This document shows, piece after piece, positions 49,401-61,249 of a DNA stretch of 64,000 nucleotides (position 1 is the first letter of the stretch; each line of letters begins with the position of its first letter). Made by a program: the position numbers and the translations under genes. The DNA is from Hyaloscypha bicolor E (taxonomy: Eukaryota > Ascomycota > Leotiomycetes > Helotiales > Hyaloscyphaceae), in assembly GCF_002865645.1 (NCBI RefSeq), contig NW_020194638.1:744001-808000 (forward strand). Direction: 5' to 3'. The notes beneath the pieces were generated by a model. The model did not search any database and was not told the origin of the DNA. It saw nothing but the letters and a program-made list of their open reading frames with translations.

Positions 49401-49989
49401 TAGCTGAGTTATTTGACTCACTCGAAAGATGTATCTCCACGGTCTTCACGCCTTCGCTGACTTGGTCTATACGGCCAGATACATCGTCTATTCCAGACTT
49501 GATTGCAAGCGATAATGCACTGCCAGGATTGAGTATCACAACATATACGCTCAAGACCATAACTCACAGATTATCCCTATTGTACGCGAGGCTGATCAAT
49601 GTCTTCGTCCTCTCAATCCGTTGTAATACCGACACAAGCTCTTGCTTCTCGATCGGCCAAATCAACTTGCTACCAAGCTTCTTCAGGCCGGATTGAGGTT
49701 GAAGCTTTCTTGCTACCGATTCTAGTGCCTCCTTGAGCTGGTCCAGTGGTCCGTCTTTAATTCCAATTGATCGAATGCCAACAAACCATGCATCTTCGGC
49801 TGTTGACTGTTCCAAGTTGTAGCGAAGGGACACCAGGAGGGCGAGGAGACTGCTGGCTTCCATTCCGAATCTTGCTTGGTCGGCCGAAGCACCTTTCACG
49901 TTGTTGGCATACTGTATGACTTGCAAAGTTGTATCGATCAACTGGACTACGCTGGCAGCCAGGCCGATGGCAGTGATTGGGTCCGCCAT
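46430..49989 (-). CDS. NACHT-ankyrin repeat protein (NLR-like), 1080 aa
   Basis: Seven exons: 49989-49568, 49519-49422, 49372-49202, 49156-49132, 49072-48503, 48444-46765 and 46706-46430 (3243 nt). All introns are 45-59 nt with GT..AG ends. The N-terminal domain (MADPITAIGLAASVVQLID) is the helical region common in fungal STAND proteins. The NACHT domain spans about residues 225-400: P-loop CPGMPGAGKTTLASFV, split over three exons with its core on exon 4 of only 25 nt, and Walker B YFIIDALDEYDEGD near 330. A helical region (VIPRKLEETYDLVMQRI) follows, then roughly six ankyrin repeats at about 650-885 (GRTPIHVAVSRNQREC, NSALHLAATEGYDDIL, GETPLHHATMNHDYRG). Such proteins are NTP-driven receptors for non-self recognition or regulated cell death in fungi. 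All motifs are intact. The frame is open upstream to a TTG, and the first ATG is at 49989. It is divergent from utp21. Confidence 0.92.
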
Positions 49990-50485
49990 GGCCGTGGTTA
50001 ATGGCTTGCTGGTCGGCAAGAATAACCTGGCACTGCCCTTTGGCTCATCTGAAGAAGTTTCTCGAACAGAAATACGACAATAACGGCATTGGTGTTGATG
50101 AATGGAATTCGGCAGCGCAGCCTTGCCAGCTGAAGGAAGTGGCGCCCGCTAGGAAGCCTGGAAGCAGGCACGAATAAAAAGAGAGCACAGGAGATTCCGC
50201 AGATCCATTGCTAGCACAGGACAGAATGACTTCAAGGATTCACAAGCACATCGCTCAAGGTAGGTAGATATCATTCTCATAGCTCGACAACATATTAATG
50301 GCGATCTAGGAGGGAGAAGCAAGGAAGGAAGACTAAGACTTGAGGGAGTGAAGGACCCTAGGGGCAGGGATGTTTGCGCTAGCGCGAAGCTCACCGCCCG
50401 GCAAAATCATAGAAAAAAGTTGCGATTGATTTACTCCACCACGACACTTCGTCAAATTGATATCTGCGCCCTGCAGATTGAGGAA
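49990..50485. promoter_or_regulatory. Divergent promoter region, NACHT-ankyrin gene and utp21
   Basis: These 496 bp separate two start codons on opposite strands and must hold both promoters and leaders. No clear TATA box or known operator was identified. Confidence 0.5.
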
Positions 50486-53400
50486 ATGTCTTCTTCTCTG
50501 ACTAATAGCGGCGATGGCCCCGTTGTTAAAAGGCAGAAACTCAGCGCATCAGAGCATCCGAGTCGCACTCGGCAGGAATCGAGAATTTTCACACCCTTCC
50601 GAGTACGTTCCGCACCAAGTCTACAAAGACGATGCTAACAGTGCCAGACAATTGGCCTCGTATCCTCGACTCCAGTTCCATTCACAGCGATTCCTCTCGG
50701 CAAGACCTCCTTCCAGATCACCACCTCCGTTGGCAGATGTCTCCAAACCTACGACCTGAAGCGGGGCCTCAACCTCGTTTTCCTCACCCGGCCACAAACA
50801 CCTGAAGATATAACCGCCACACTCGCATGGAAGGATCGTGTGTTCGCAGCGTGGGGATCTGGAGGGGGCCCACAGGGGATATGGGTCTTCAAGCGGGGGA
50901 AGAAGATTGCAGAGCTAGACCTCCCCACCGACCTCAACTCACCGATCACCCAGATCCTCATCTTCGGATCCTGGATCGTATGCTCCTGCAAAACTCGAAT
51001 CGAAATATGGAAATCCTCAACCTACGAACACTACACGACCCTCTACCCGACCTCAGCGCCGAAAGACGGCAACGAGTTGACCGGGGGGATTTGCCATATG
51101 AATACATATCTCAACAAGATCTTGGCTGGGAGGAAGGATGGGAGTGTTGAGATCTGGAATGTTAGTAGCGGGAGGTTGGTATATACTATCCTGCCACCGG
51201 GCAAGAACTGTGGTGCTGTGACGGCGATGTGTCCGACGCCAGCGTTGTCGTTGCTAGGCATTGCTTATGCGGAGGGAGCGCTGGTTATCCATGATATTCG
51301 CACGGATAAGACGGTTATACATCTCAATGCTTCAGAGCCCATTTCGTCGATTTCGTTTAGAACGGATGAGCTTGGTGCTGGCGACGATGGAAGGAAAGCT
51401 GGTGTCATGGCTACTGCAGGGCTGGATAATGGCGATGTGACATTTTGGGATCTGAATGGTGGTGGAAGGGTCATGGGGATACTAAGAGGAGCGCATAATC
51501 CACCTTCTGACGCCGGGGCAGTTGTTGGTGGTGGTGTCTGTAAGGTTGAGTTTCTCCCTGGCCAGCCGGTGATTGTCACCAGTGGGCTAGATAATTCGCT
51601 GAAATCATGGATCTTCGACGAGACGCCATACTCTCCGATCCCACGAATTTTGCATTCGAGAAGTGGGCATGCTGCACCTGTTACACGACTACTGTTCCTC
51701 CCTTCAGATGCAGATGGAGCTGATGCTGGTGGGAAGTGGTTACTGAGTGCTGGGAAAGACAGAAGTTTATGGGGTTGGAGTTTACGACGAGATGGACAGA
51801 GCACAGAGCTCAGCCAGGGGAATATTCGCAAGAAGGCAAAAAAATTGGGAATTTTGGGGAGCACGCTTGCTAACGAGCCAAGCACTACTCTGGAAGATCT
51901 GAAAGCACCCGAGATTACATGTTTGGCGATGTCCTTGAACAGAGATGGCGGAATGGGCGCGAATGCAGGAAGTGGCGCGATATGGCAAAAGGGGAACAGT
52001 GGACCAAAGAAGCCTACAGATGCTACAGCGAGCGGTGTCACAGGATGGGAGAGTGTGGTGACCGGTCATCGAGATGATAAATTTGTACGGACTTGGTTCT
52101 GGGGGAGGAAGAAAGCTGGCCGGTGGGCGTTTGAGACAGGAGATGGAGGGAATGTCTCGAGTGTTGCGATGAGTCCTTGTGGAACGTTCGCTGTAGTTGG
52201 ATCGGAAACTGGGGGTATTGACATGTTCAATCTTCAGTCTGGGCTGCATCGACAAAGATACCCTTCCAAGTTGACGCCAGCGCAGGCGAGGAAGTTGAAG
52301 ATCCAGCAAGCCGAGGGAGGAGTGGCTAAGACTTTTCAGCCTGGACTCGGGAAACATAAAAAGGCAGCCACTGGCCTGATCGTCGACTCATTGAACAAAA
52401 ACGTCATTAGTTGCTCTTTAGATGGAAAAGTCAAGTTCTGGGAATTCCTCACGGGAAATCTTGTCGATGAGATCGACTGGCATCCAATGGTCGCCATCAC
52501 TGGCATTCGATACCACGCAGCCAACGATTTGATCGCGCTTTCTTGCGATGATCTCTCAATCCGGGTCGTCGATATCGTCACCAAAAAGACAATCAGAGAA
52601 TTCTGGGGATGCAAAGACGGCATCAACGATTTCTGCTTTTCCAACGATGGAAGATGGATCATCGCGGCTTCGAAAGACTGCATTGTTCGAGTCTGGGATC
52701 TACCAACAGGGCACCTGATCGATGCGATACGAATGGAGACGGCCTGCACAGCTCTAACATTTTCAGGGACAGGAGAATTCCTAGCCACGACTTGTGAGGG
52801 GCAGGTAGGAGTCAATATCTGGAACAACAAGACCCTCTTCACCCACGTTCCGACACGACACATCTCAGAAAACGAGATCGCGCAGATATCAGGACCTACT
52901 GTGTCCGGTGAAGGCGGCCATGGGGTCATTGACGGAGCATTCGAAGATGAAGCTGATGAGGATCAAGATTCCACTCCCGCGTTATCACTGGATCAGTTGA
53001 GCGAAGACATGATGACGCTGAGTTTGGTTCCAAAAAGCAGATGGCAGAACCTCCTCCACCTCGACGCAATCAAGCAGCGCAATAAACCAAAAGAACCACC
53101 CAAGCAACCCGAGAAAGCGCCGTTCTTCCTTCCTTCTCTGGAGAAGCCAAAGCCGATCATGGGTGTAGAGGAGAAGAAAGCGGACGAGAGTATAGCAGAG
53201 AGATCAAGAATCATGAAGATGGACCGTCTTTCATCGGAAGGAGCATTCACCGTCTCTCTTCGAGCGGGAGGTGAAAGCGGTGATTGTACGACCCCCCCGC
53301 CCACGTCTTCCATGCCCTCGCTAACATAAGCAGATACCCCTTTCATCACGCACCTCAAGACGCTCTCGCCGTCCGCCGCGGACCTCGAGATCCGCTCCCT

Positions 53401-53668
53401 AACGCCCAACCCCGGCGAAGAGACCGACGAGCTGGTCAACTTCGTGTCTGCACTCACCAGCCGTTTGAAGCAAAAGAGAGATTATGAGCTAGTGCAAGCG
53501 TGGATGGCTGTCTTTTTACGGCTGCACATGGACGAAGTTACGCGCGATGCGAGGCTAGCAGAGGCGTTGAGGGAGTGGAGGGAATGCCAGGAGGGGGAGG
53601 GACGCCGAATCAGCGATTTGATCGGGTATTGTGGGGGTGTGGTTGGGTTTTTGAGAAACCCTCGATAG
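50486..53668 (+). CDS. utp21: U3 snoRNP subunit Utp21 (WDR36-like), 1029 aa
   Basis: Exons are 50486-50602, 50648-53285 and 53334-53668. Introns of 45 and 48 nt have GTACGT..CAG and GTACGA..CAG ends with GCTAAC branch sites. Utp21 is a nucleolar component of the small-subunit processome (UTP-B module) needed for 18S rRNA maturation. After a short basic leader with VKRQKL the protein is made of WD40 repeats forming two propellers, e.g. IWVFKRGKKIAELD, SLWGWSLRR, VKFWEFLTGNLVDEIDWHP and IVRVWDLPTGHLIDAI. The family's C-terminal Utp21 domain follows, including LVPKSRWQNLLHLDAIKQRN and FITHLKTLSPSAADLEIRSL, with an acidic linker before it. Length is typical. The first exon is needed to supply an ATG start. 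Confidence 0.96.
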
Positions 53669-54621
53669 TGAATGCGAATTAATGGAGAAATGAAAAGCAA
53701 ATGCAATGCGTTTCACTGTCAGGTGACACAGACTCTCAAATGCCCAGAGCCAAGCCTCGAGCTATGATGGTCTAATAATAAGTACAGTACCAGACTGGGA
53801 AAAGGCCGTCATGCACGAAGTATGAAAAGACCGACTCCACGTGTTCTCGATGTTGTAAAGGGGAAGGTGAGCCGCCAAGGAAATTGAAGCGAAACCCCCT
53901 ATCTGCAGATTTTTCAGGCGATTGGCTCGAATTCGGTAATCGGCGGGCTGATCCCAGGCCGTAAGATTAATTTGTATGCACTGTATGCGTCTAACGACGG
54001 GAAGGTGCAGCAGCGTCACCAGGGAGCTGGACCCTGACAGCGGTCAGCGAACAGTGCTCGTCCGTCCGGAACGGCTTCGTACTCCTTTGTTCCCCCCCCC
54101 CACGAGTCCCTTGACTCCGACTTTGAGGTTCATGAAGATCTGCTCTGCTCAGCTCAGCTCAGCTCTTTCTCACCAAGCAATTTGACAGGATGCGCCGTTG
54201 CTTGCCAATGCTGCCACCGGGTATCCCTTTCTATTTCCAGAAAGACAAGACCTTAGCTCCGGCGGAGTCTCCACTTGGGTCGGTGGCTGCTTCATCTGGT
54301 TGCTGCTCCCTGGTGATGGTGGTGGTGATGGTGGCGGTTGTCCTGCCTCTGGTGGCTGCTGGTGGCTGCTGCGATAAGAGTCAAGCCGGCCTGCCAGGCT
54401 CTTGATGGCGAATCTCTGTCCAGTCTCTGGAGATTTTTTGTGGGATATCTTCTCCACCGATTTCCTTCTGCAGGCCGTGTCCGCATCCAGTGCATCCAGT
54501 GCATCTCCTCCTTTCCACCACCCACCTTCGTTCCTGCCCTCTTGTCTTTCTCGATTTCGACTTCGACTTCGACTTCAACCTCAACCTCGATGCTGAATTC
54601 GACCTCGACGTCGCGTGCGAA
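53669..54621. other. Intergenic region with simple repeats
   Basis: This contains a ctcagctcagctcagctc repeat (about 54147-54163), a ggtgatggtggtggtgatgg tract (about 54312) and hexamer-like ttcgacttcgacttcgact repeats (about 54560-54590) just before the glycosyltransferase start. These probably lie in its leader. No gene was seen. Confidence 0.5.
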
Positions 54622-56208
54622 ATGTCGTTCCTGAAGCCGTCCCCCTCCTTCGCCCAGCGCGCCATCAGCATGCTGCGTCGCCCAGGCGTCAGCAAGTGGC
54701 GCTGGTCCCTGGTCGCCGTCTTCATCCTGGCGCTCGTTTGGCTGCACCCGCTCTCAGGGACAGCCTCGTTACCGCAGTTCGGCACCAAGCTCTCCAGCAC
54801 GACCGGAACCACGAAGCAAAAGACAAAGCCAAAAACCGAATTGTCATTCATTAAGCAGCTGTTGAAGGACAACAAGATCGGGCCCGAGATCCAGTTCGCG
54901 TCACGCACCATTCGTTATGTACCAGACGCGTTGGAACGCCTACCGATTACGGATGTCGACCAGGAGCTGTTTTCCAACTCGTTCGTGGATCTGAGTATCA
55001 ATAAAGTCAAGAAGCTGCCGCCGGGGAATATACTGGATGTCCACGTGTATCCGTCTGCGAGGCCGGACCAAATCGATGCCTCAGCCTTGTTGTTTGCGGT
55101 GTCAACGACTTTCGAGCGCTTCTCGAGCGAAAAGACAACCCCGATTGGCGAATGGACACGCTGGCTTACAGATGGAAAGGGGAACTCCAATGGCGCGGGG
55201 CTGATCCTCACACTCTTTAATACGTCTTCAGAAAATATACATATGGCATCCAAGCAGCTCCACGAAGCTGGAATAAACGCGACTGTCCTGGCCTCCAATC
55301 GGAACCTCGACATGGCGGGACGGTATGTCGACCTCGTGCATCTGCTGCACAACCACCCTTCGCGCAAACAAAGAAAATACTTCTCCCTGGTTGACGATGA
55401 TACTTTCTTCCCATATATAGGGGAGCTACTGCACACTTTGAAAAGATACAACCCCACTCGATCTCATTATATCGGTACCTTCACCGAACGTACAGACTGG
55501 ATGCTCCACAACAAAGCCCCCATGGCCTACGGCGGAGCCGGCGTCTTCATGACGGCCCCCGTAATCCAAAAAGTGACTGAGCTCCCGTGCCTCGAGAAAG
55601 ACGACGAAGGGGACTACGTCCTGGGCGCCGACCAAGGGGATCGACTTCTCTACAACTGTCTCCACAACTACACTGAGCTCGCCCTCTCCTATCTCCCTCG
55701 CCTACGCCAAGAAGATCAAATGGGCGACGCGTCCGGATTCTACGAAGCCGGTCTTCAACATCTCAGTTTCCACCATTACCACACATGGCACGAACTCTGG
55801 CCGGGAAAAATGCACATCGTGGCCGACGCCTGTGGCGAAGACTGCGTACTGCAACGCTTCCGCTTCAAGGACGACTTCATCATCAGCAATGGCTACTCGG
55901 TCGCCCACTACCCCAAGGGCATCGACTTCGACCCGCTGCAAATGGAGGCCACGTTCGACTACGGGACCATGGAAGACCAGGAGTTCCGCGACGTGGTGTT
56001 CAGCTACGCGTTCGGGATGCTGCGGAAGGGACTGAGTTATACGGGCAGGAAGAAGAGTTGGGAGTTACTGGGCGCCGTGAGGGAGAAAGAGGGGACGGTG
56101 AAGCAGGTTTATTTGAAACGGAGGGGGGATGGACGGTGGCTTGATAGGGAAGGGGGAGAGGAACATCCGGAGAATGATAGTGTGGTTGTTTTGACGTGGA
56201 TTCCTTGA
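54622..56208 (+). CDS. Type II membrane glycosyltransferase (GT31/DUF604-like), 528 aa
   Basis: A single exon. A short cytoplasmic segment is followed by one membrane span at residues 27-44 (WRWSLVAVFILALVWLHP), a Ser/Thr/Lys-rich stem and a luminal catalytic domain, the layout of a Golgi glycosyltransferase. The acidic triad VDDDTFFPYIGELL (Asp258-Asp260) is the nucleotide-sugar/metal site expected of the fold. Other conserved-looking parts are HYIGTFTERTDWMLHN, AYGGAGVFMTAPVI and GADQGDRLLYNC. The donor and acceptor sugars are unknown. The frame continues upstream through repeat-coded FDFDFDFNLNL but only to a GTG, so the ATG at 54622 is preferred. The family assignment rests on these motifs. 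Confidence 0.88.
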   Translation: MSFLKPSPSFAQRAISMLRRPGVSKWRWSLVAVFILALVWLHPLSGTASLPQFGTKLSSTTGTTKQKTKPKTELSFIKQLLKDNKIGPEIQFASRTIRYVPDALERLPITDVDQELFSNSFVDLSINKVKKLPPGNILDVHVYPSARPDQIDASALLFAVSTTFERFSSEKTTPIGEWTRWLTDGKGNSNGAGLILTLFNTSSENIHMASKQLHEAGINATVLASNRNLDMAGRYVDLVHLLHNHPSRKQRKYFSLVDDDTFFPYIGELLHTLKRYNPTRSHYIGTFTERTDWMLHNKAPMAYGGAGVFMTAPVIQKVTELPCLEKDDEGDYVLGADQGDRLLYNCLHNYTELALSYLPRLRQEDQMGDASGFYEAGLQHLSFHHYHTWHELWPGKMHIVADACGEDCVLQRFRFKDDFIISNGYSVAHYPKGIDFDPLQMEATFDYGTMEDQEFRDVVFSYAFGMLRKGLSYTGRKKSWELLGAVREKEGTVKQVYLKRRGDGRWLDREGGEEHPENDSVVVLTWIP

Positions 56209-57245
56209 ACGAAGTGAAGCTCACTTACCACTCGGAACACAAAGCCTGGACCACGAACCGGGATGAGCATGAAATCAGGAGGGTGGGGTACCAATTGCTG
56301 GAGTAATGGCTTGACGACAGACAGACAGACAGACAGAAAGGACAGGATAGATTGCATTGCATTGTACATTTACATCATGAGCCCGGAGTTCAGGAGCATT
56401 GCGGATACTCGGGGAGTACGCCTCACATAGATTTCTTTCGCTTCGATTCAGATTGTACATACCTTGCATAGCAGAGCGGCATTGAGGGCGCGGGTGTTTA
56501 CACGGCTTAGAGGAGTAATGAAACGCGCATAGACGAGATATATCCTCCTCTCTCCTCGTGACCTAAGAAGAAAATCAACTGAAGCGGTGTTGGTGAGCGT
56601 GTTGTGAGCGTGTTGCGGAAACAGAGAGAGAAAAGGAAGGTCGAGAAAGAGGTATGGTATTCAATCATCTATCAACTCTTAAATTCAGTATCTATTATTC
56701 TTCCTCGAGATTTCGTCCCTGAATCGGCTTTGTTTTTCGAAATCGATAAAGGGAGGAAAAGGGGGTCTCGCTTATTCTCTACCCCTCAAGCGCCAAGTCG
56801 GCAAGTAAGTCGTTGTTCTTTTAACAGATGTACAATAAGGGTAAGCGTAAATAGCGAAATCTCATATAGACGAGATCCCTCCTTGTATCCTTGGGCTCCT
56901 GGATTATGCAGTACAGCGCGGAACCCCGCGTTCCCAGGGGAGGTAAGAGGCTTGTTTCTTTAGCGCGTATCGATGAGTTAGTACGTTACCCTTAGAGCCT
57001 ATTACACTGCTTGCACCTGTCGAGTAGCTCTCTATAAAATTTGCATACATACTCACCTCAGCTTTTCTGTTGTTAAATATAAAGATAATCGGTCCTTACT
57101 TCTATTCCCCCAAAAAATGAGAAGCACCTGAAAATAACGGATGGGTAGTTGAAGGTCACGTGGGACACTACTGAGCACCTCAACTTCCTTGGTATCAGCT
57201 GAAGACTGAAGTTCACTCTTCTCTTCTCTCTCAACAAATCGCACA
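56209..57245. other. Intergenic region, no supported gene
   Basis: A short acagacagacagacagacag repeat lies near 56315-56335. A 119-codon frame at 56604-56963 starts at GTG and has no domain. The right end is the promoter of the 57.2 kb Zn2Cys6 gene. Confidence 0.5.
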
Positions 57246-59185
57246 ATGCCGCCCGATCGCGGTCGCGCCTCAAAAGCCTGCGCCGCGTGTCGGAAGATTA
57301 AGACGCGGTGTTATGAGTCTGGCGGCCACGGTAAAGCGTGTTTGAGATGCGAGAGGTTGGGGGTGGCGTGCTCATTAGATGAGGGCAGCGGACACCGCCG
57401 GAATGACGATCTGCAGCAACATGAGAGGGACGGTTCAAGTGACGATAGGTGCGTGGTCTATTTCCCGCAGTGGAGGGAGATAGGGCTGGAAGCTAACAGG
57501 AGGTTGATGTGTTGAAGATTGACACGCCTTGAACGGACTGTCTCTGCGCTCGTGGAGCGGCTTGATACCGCCACTGGCACTGTTGGAAGATGGGCTCCCA
57601 ATGCAGACACGGCGAGCACATCTCCTATCCAACCGCCACCAGCCGCGGTCCATGAAGCTCAACCCGGGACGCCATCCGCAGCTCCGGTCTTCCTGATTCG
57701 CGATGTTGCTTCTGAAGTGGGAGTGCGGCAGCCTCAAGTGGCTGGACAATCCCAGAATCCAGATATCATTGCCAGAGGACTGGTTCCTGTTCAGGATGCT
57801 GGCGCTTTGATTGAATTGTCTATATTCCTCCATCCTCATCCTGCTCTTCTACTAATTCGAGGCAGATTCCAAGAGCACTACGGCCGCTGGGTCTCCTTCA
57901 ACCCCGGCAGCTCATCCGAGACCATCCTCGTAGAAGTGAGGAAATCACCTCTCCTCCTCTGCGCCTGCTGTCTGATAGCCGTCCGCCATACAACACAAGA
58001 CTCGGCATCAACACTCGCCCCACGACTTTTCCAGGAGGCCAAAACCTTGCTTTCTACGCACTTACTGGATGTACCGCAATCAATTGAGTTCTTCCAGGCC
58101 GCTGTCATTCTCAGCATGTGGTCGACGACTATTGGACAAACGCCCTTGAGTGTCGACAGTTGGTTACTTTCTGGATTTGCACTGCAGCATTCTTTGGCTA
58201 GCGAGGTTTTCGCGCCGGTTATGCGTGGGAGTGGAGACCAGGCGGCGAGTCTAAGCAAGAGTGAGTTGGATCGGTGCTGTGTTTGGAATCACCTTTGTCT
58301 TGTTCACCTCCAGTAAGTGCATTATCTCAGATCTCGCGTGGTGGCAGTTTGATTTTGATGCCTTTGGGATAGTTATTGTGTAGGCACCAGAAGGCGAGCA
58401 ATTCTGGGTCGGAAACAGATTGAGAAATGTCGCCAGATTCTGGACTCGGATCATGCGACGAACTTTGAGACTAGGATGGTTGCTGAGGTTATGTTGTATT
58501 GGATTATTTACGAGAGCTGTTCCACCGCGCAAGTAGATCTGCCGAAGACTCAAGCTGCGCTGCATGAGTGGAGGCAGGAATGGAAGTTCCTCTTTGGTAG
58601 GTCATTCCCCTTCCACTTCATTCTGCTGCTCATGCTTTGCCAGATCAACCAAGGTCTCAATTCATTCAAATGGGCTTCCACTTTGCTCAACTACTTGTCT
58701 ACGATCAGGCATTGAAATCCAGATCCGCCGCAGTCAGAGAATCCCGCATCACAGAGATGACTCGTCTCTCTGCAGCAATCATCCAACTCGCCCTGGATAC
58801 AGCAGACGTCCGGACTCGCCATTTGAGTGATCATATCTATCACATGATCACCTTCGCCGCCGTCACCCTTTGTCGATTGCTTCACATGTACGAGAACCAA
58901 TTGGCTTCTACTCACAACATCATGGAGCTCGATTCTCTGGTTCTCACATTGGTCACATGGCTTCACTCGATCGGTCTCCCTTGTCATGTTGCACATACGC
59001 TTGGAGATGTTGTCGCGGCTTTTCATGAAAAGCTACGACCGAATGCTCACCCAAGTCCGTATGATCAAGCTCAAGACGATATCGGACTTTACTTCCCCGA
59101 ACTACTTGGCATCGAGACGTTTGATGGTGGGAACTTCGATTTCATTCCTGATTGGGATCCATATATTCCAGGACCAGCAACTTGA
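57246..59185 (+). CDS. Zn2Cys6 transcription factor, 571 aa, beside permease and sulfotransferase-like genes
   Basis: Five exons: 57246-57448, 57518-57817, 57866-58312, 58373-58596 and 58644-59185 (1716 nt). Introns are 47-69 nt, and intron 2 (48 nt) is in frame, so an unspliced reading is misleading there. The zinc cluster is Cys12, Cys15, Cys22, Cys32, Cys35 and Cys42 (KACAACRKIKTRC, KACLRCERLGVAC), with a longer-than-usual gap of nine residues between the third and fourth cysteine. A short coiled coil follows (LTRLERTVSALVERL), then a fungal regulatory middle region with LFQEHYGRWVSF, HLHYCVGTRR and IYHMITFAAVTLCRLL. It ends 37 bp before the convergent NCS1 permease gene. Position and the CGG-palindrome array in the next promoter suggest it controls the neighbouring genes; this is inference. 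Confidence 0.93.
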
Positions 59186-59222
59186 ATAACGCCTACAAAG
59201 AATATCTTCGCCCGACAATGTT

Positions 59223-60934
59223 TTACTTCCCAGTATATTTCTTCTCCAACCACCTGAACAACGGAAATGTCAGCGCAGAGAAAGCAAACGTCAGCTCATG
59301 CCCCAAATTCGCACCCTTCTTCCCGATAAGCTCCGCAATCGGCCCCGTATACCAGGTGATTTTCATCCCGAGCGCAGCGCCAAGAAACCCAAAGCAAAAA
59401 GCCCCAATGGCGCCCCACCCGAATGGTAAAAGATCCTGCTTGCTCCAAGCATCAAGATCGTACAGACTCCATCTCCCGCGTCTGAAAATGAAATGTTCTT
59501 CCGTAACCACAACGATGTGGACCACGGTCCAGTACCCGATGATACTCAAGAATGTTTGGAGCGTGGCTTCCGGGAAGAATCGAGCTGCGCAGCAGCCGAC
59601 GATGACTGCTGCAACGAAGCCGAATGTTACGAGGATGACGCGGGGGATGCGGAGAGCCCAGGGACCGAAGTTCTGGGCGTGCATGGCGAAAGAGTAGTTG
59701 TTTGGGATGTTATTCTGTAGCGCGTCAGCGAAGATCGGGCGGGGAGCATGAAGGGACATACGGGGATAGAGCTCAAAGCTGCCAACACCATAAGGAATTT
59801 GCCAAATCCGCCTGCAGGCTCCAAAGCCATCTTCAAGGGACCACCGACCCCATACGCAAGATATGCGTGTTTCCAGGCGGCGTTGGCCTGGACTCCGGAG
59901 TATAGTGCTGCGCCGAGTGTTTGTACGAGAACTGTTGGTACAACTATAGATGTCAGCCAGATCACCCTCTTAGTTTTGAGATGCACTCACAAATCCCAGC
60001 ATATGTGGCCCAGAAGATCTTATACCTGGGCGTATTGGCAGGCATCTTCACGTTGTAATCCGCGGCGCAATTGATCCAAGAAACCGCAAACGAGAACACC
60101 ACAGCCATGAAGGACAGAGCAGCTGCAGCACCATTGGGCCCTGTTGGGGACTTGACTGCATCGCCGTGGAAATTCTGAGCTCCAGTGCCGGCAGCTACAC
60201 ACCAGACGACGAATGGCGAGATCCAGAGGAAGGCATCGAGGCGATGGATCCATGAGATGCCGAGGACGCAGATAATCCATACCGTCGTGCAGATTATCAG
60301 GACACCGGCCCATTGGGGGCATTTTCCATCAGAGAGTGCGCTGAGGACTGACGCCCCAGAAATGCTGTTTATCGCGTTCCAGCCTGTTGTTGAGACCATG
60401 GAGAAGATAACAACGAGGAGGTTGCCCCAGTAGCCGAAGGAGTACCGTCTGCAAATGTCAGTATGTGATTGGGCATTTGGAGGGCGAAGTGTCTTACGAG
60501 AATGTAGTCATTCGTAAGCCCGTCAATCCGAACGATGCTGTCCAGGCTGGTAGGAGGCAAGAAGCAATGTTCACCACGAGGATGATCGCGAAGCAATCCC
60601 AGAAGGACAATCCCATGCTACCACCAACCATCCCCGTGGACAAAGTAGCCACAGCCATGTTGGCACTCAACCTAGGGAAGAGATCAGCTTACTGGACATT
60701 TCTTCAGACGATTCAGTCGTCATACCAGAAAGTACAAGCATTCCAAACATGCGTCGTGTTGCTGAGCCTCTCCTCATCAGTAACTCTCTCAATCCCTCCC
60801 GCCTCAACAGATAGTTTCTTTGCCCAAGCCTCCAAGCCCCTACGGACAGTTCCCTTTTCAATGGAAGCAGAATCCGTCTTATCCGAGGACTTATCTACAG
60901 AAAGTTGTTGTTTAATATCCATCTTCGACTCCAT
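59223..60934 (-). CDS. NCS1-family nucleobase/cation symporter (purine-cytosine permease type), 504 aa
   Basis: Five exons: 60934-60726, 60671-60498, 60448-59991, 59943-59762 and 59714-59223 (1515 nt). All introns are 47-54 nt with consensus ends. NCS1 proteins are plasma-membrane H+ or Na+ symporters for purines, pyrimidines, allantoin or related compounds. After an acidic, polar N-terminus and ERVTDEERLSNTTHVWNACT come about twelve membrane spans, for example LSANMAVATLSTGMVGGSMG, FWDCFAIILVVNIASCLLPA, STTGWNAINSISGASVLSAL and GYWTVVHIVVVTEEHFIFRR. Sequence and length fit the Fcy2-like branch. The substrate cannot be told from sequence alone. It is divergent from the arylsulfotransferase-like gene and convergent with the Zn2Cys6 gene. 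Confidence 0.93.
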
Positions 60935-61079
60935 TGTTCTGCCGAGTTAAGGTCTGATACGCTTTTTGAAGTCTCGAGTTTGAGTTGATGTTTCTGAAGT
61001 TTCAACCATCGTGGATTTCGTGATACTTTTATGCTCGACCGAGTTTGTTGTTTTTCTTGAAACCGAGAGAACGTTATCA

Positions 61080-61249
61080 CCGCGGTCTGATTGCGGATCT
61101 TGGCTTTTTGCGTATCACCGCGGCATGCCGTAGGTTAGATTAGGAAGAAAGGGGATTTGATTGGGGGTGGCATTTCACCACCGCGGCATACCTACGGCAT
61201 GCCGCGGATCGCTTATCTTCGTCTCCTTTTCATCCCGACTGGACCGCGG
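61080..61249. promoter_or_regulatory. CCGCGG / CGG-N4-CCG palindrome array in a divergent promoter
   Basis: The 518 bp between the permease and the arylsulfotransferase-like start codons contain five CCGCGG sites, at 61080, 61118, 61181, 61202 and 61244. Two exact CGGCATGCCG palindromes (61121-61130 and 61195-61204) lie within an 18-bp inverted repeat, CCGCGGCATGCCGTAGGT at 61118-61135 and its reverse complement at 61190-61207. Zn2Cys6 dimers typically bind paired CGG triplets, here as CGG-N4-CCG. The adjacent Zn2Cys6 protein is the obvious candidate binder, by inference from position. Such density in 170 bp is far above chance for a six-base site. Confidence 0.75.

Noticed and set aside
54490..54621. 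N-terminal extension of the glycosyltransferase
   Set aside because: It starts at GTG and is coded by simple repeats; the ATG at 54622 directly precedes a normal type II membrane layout.
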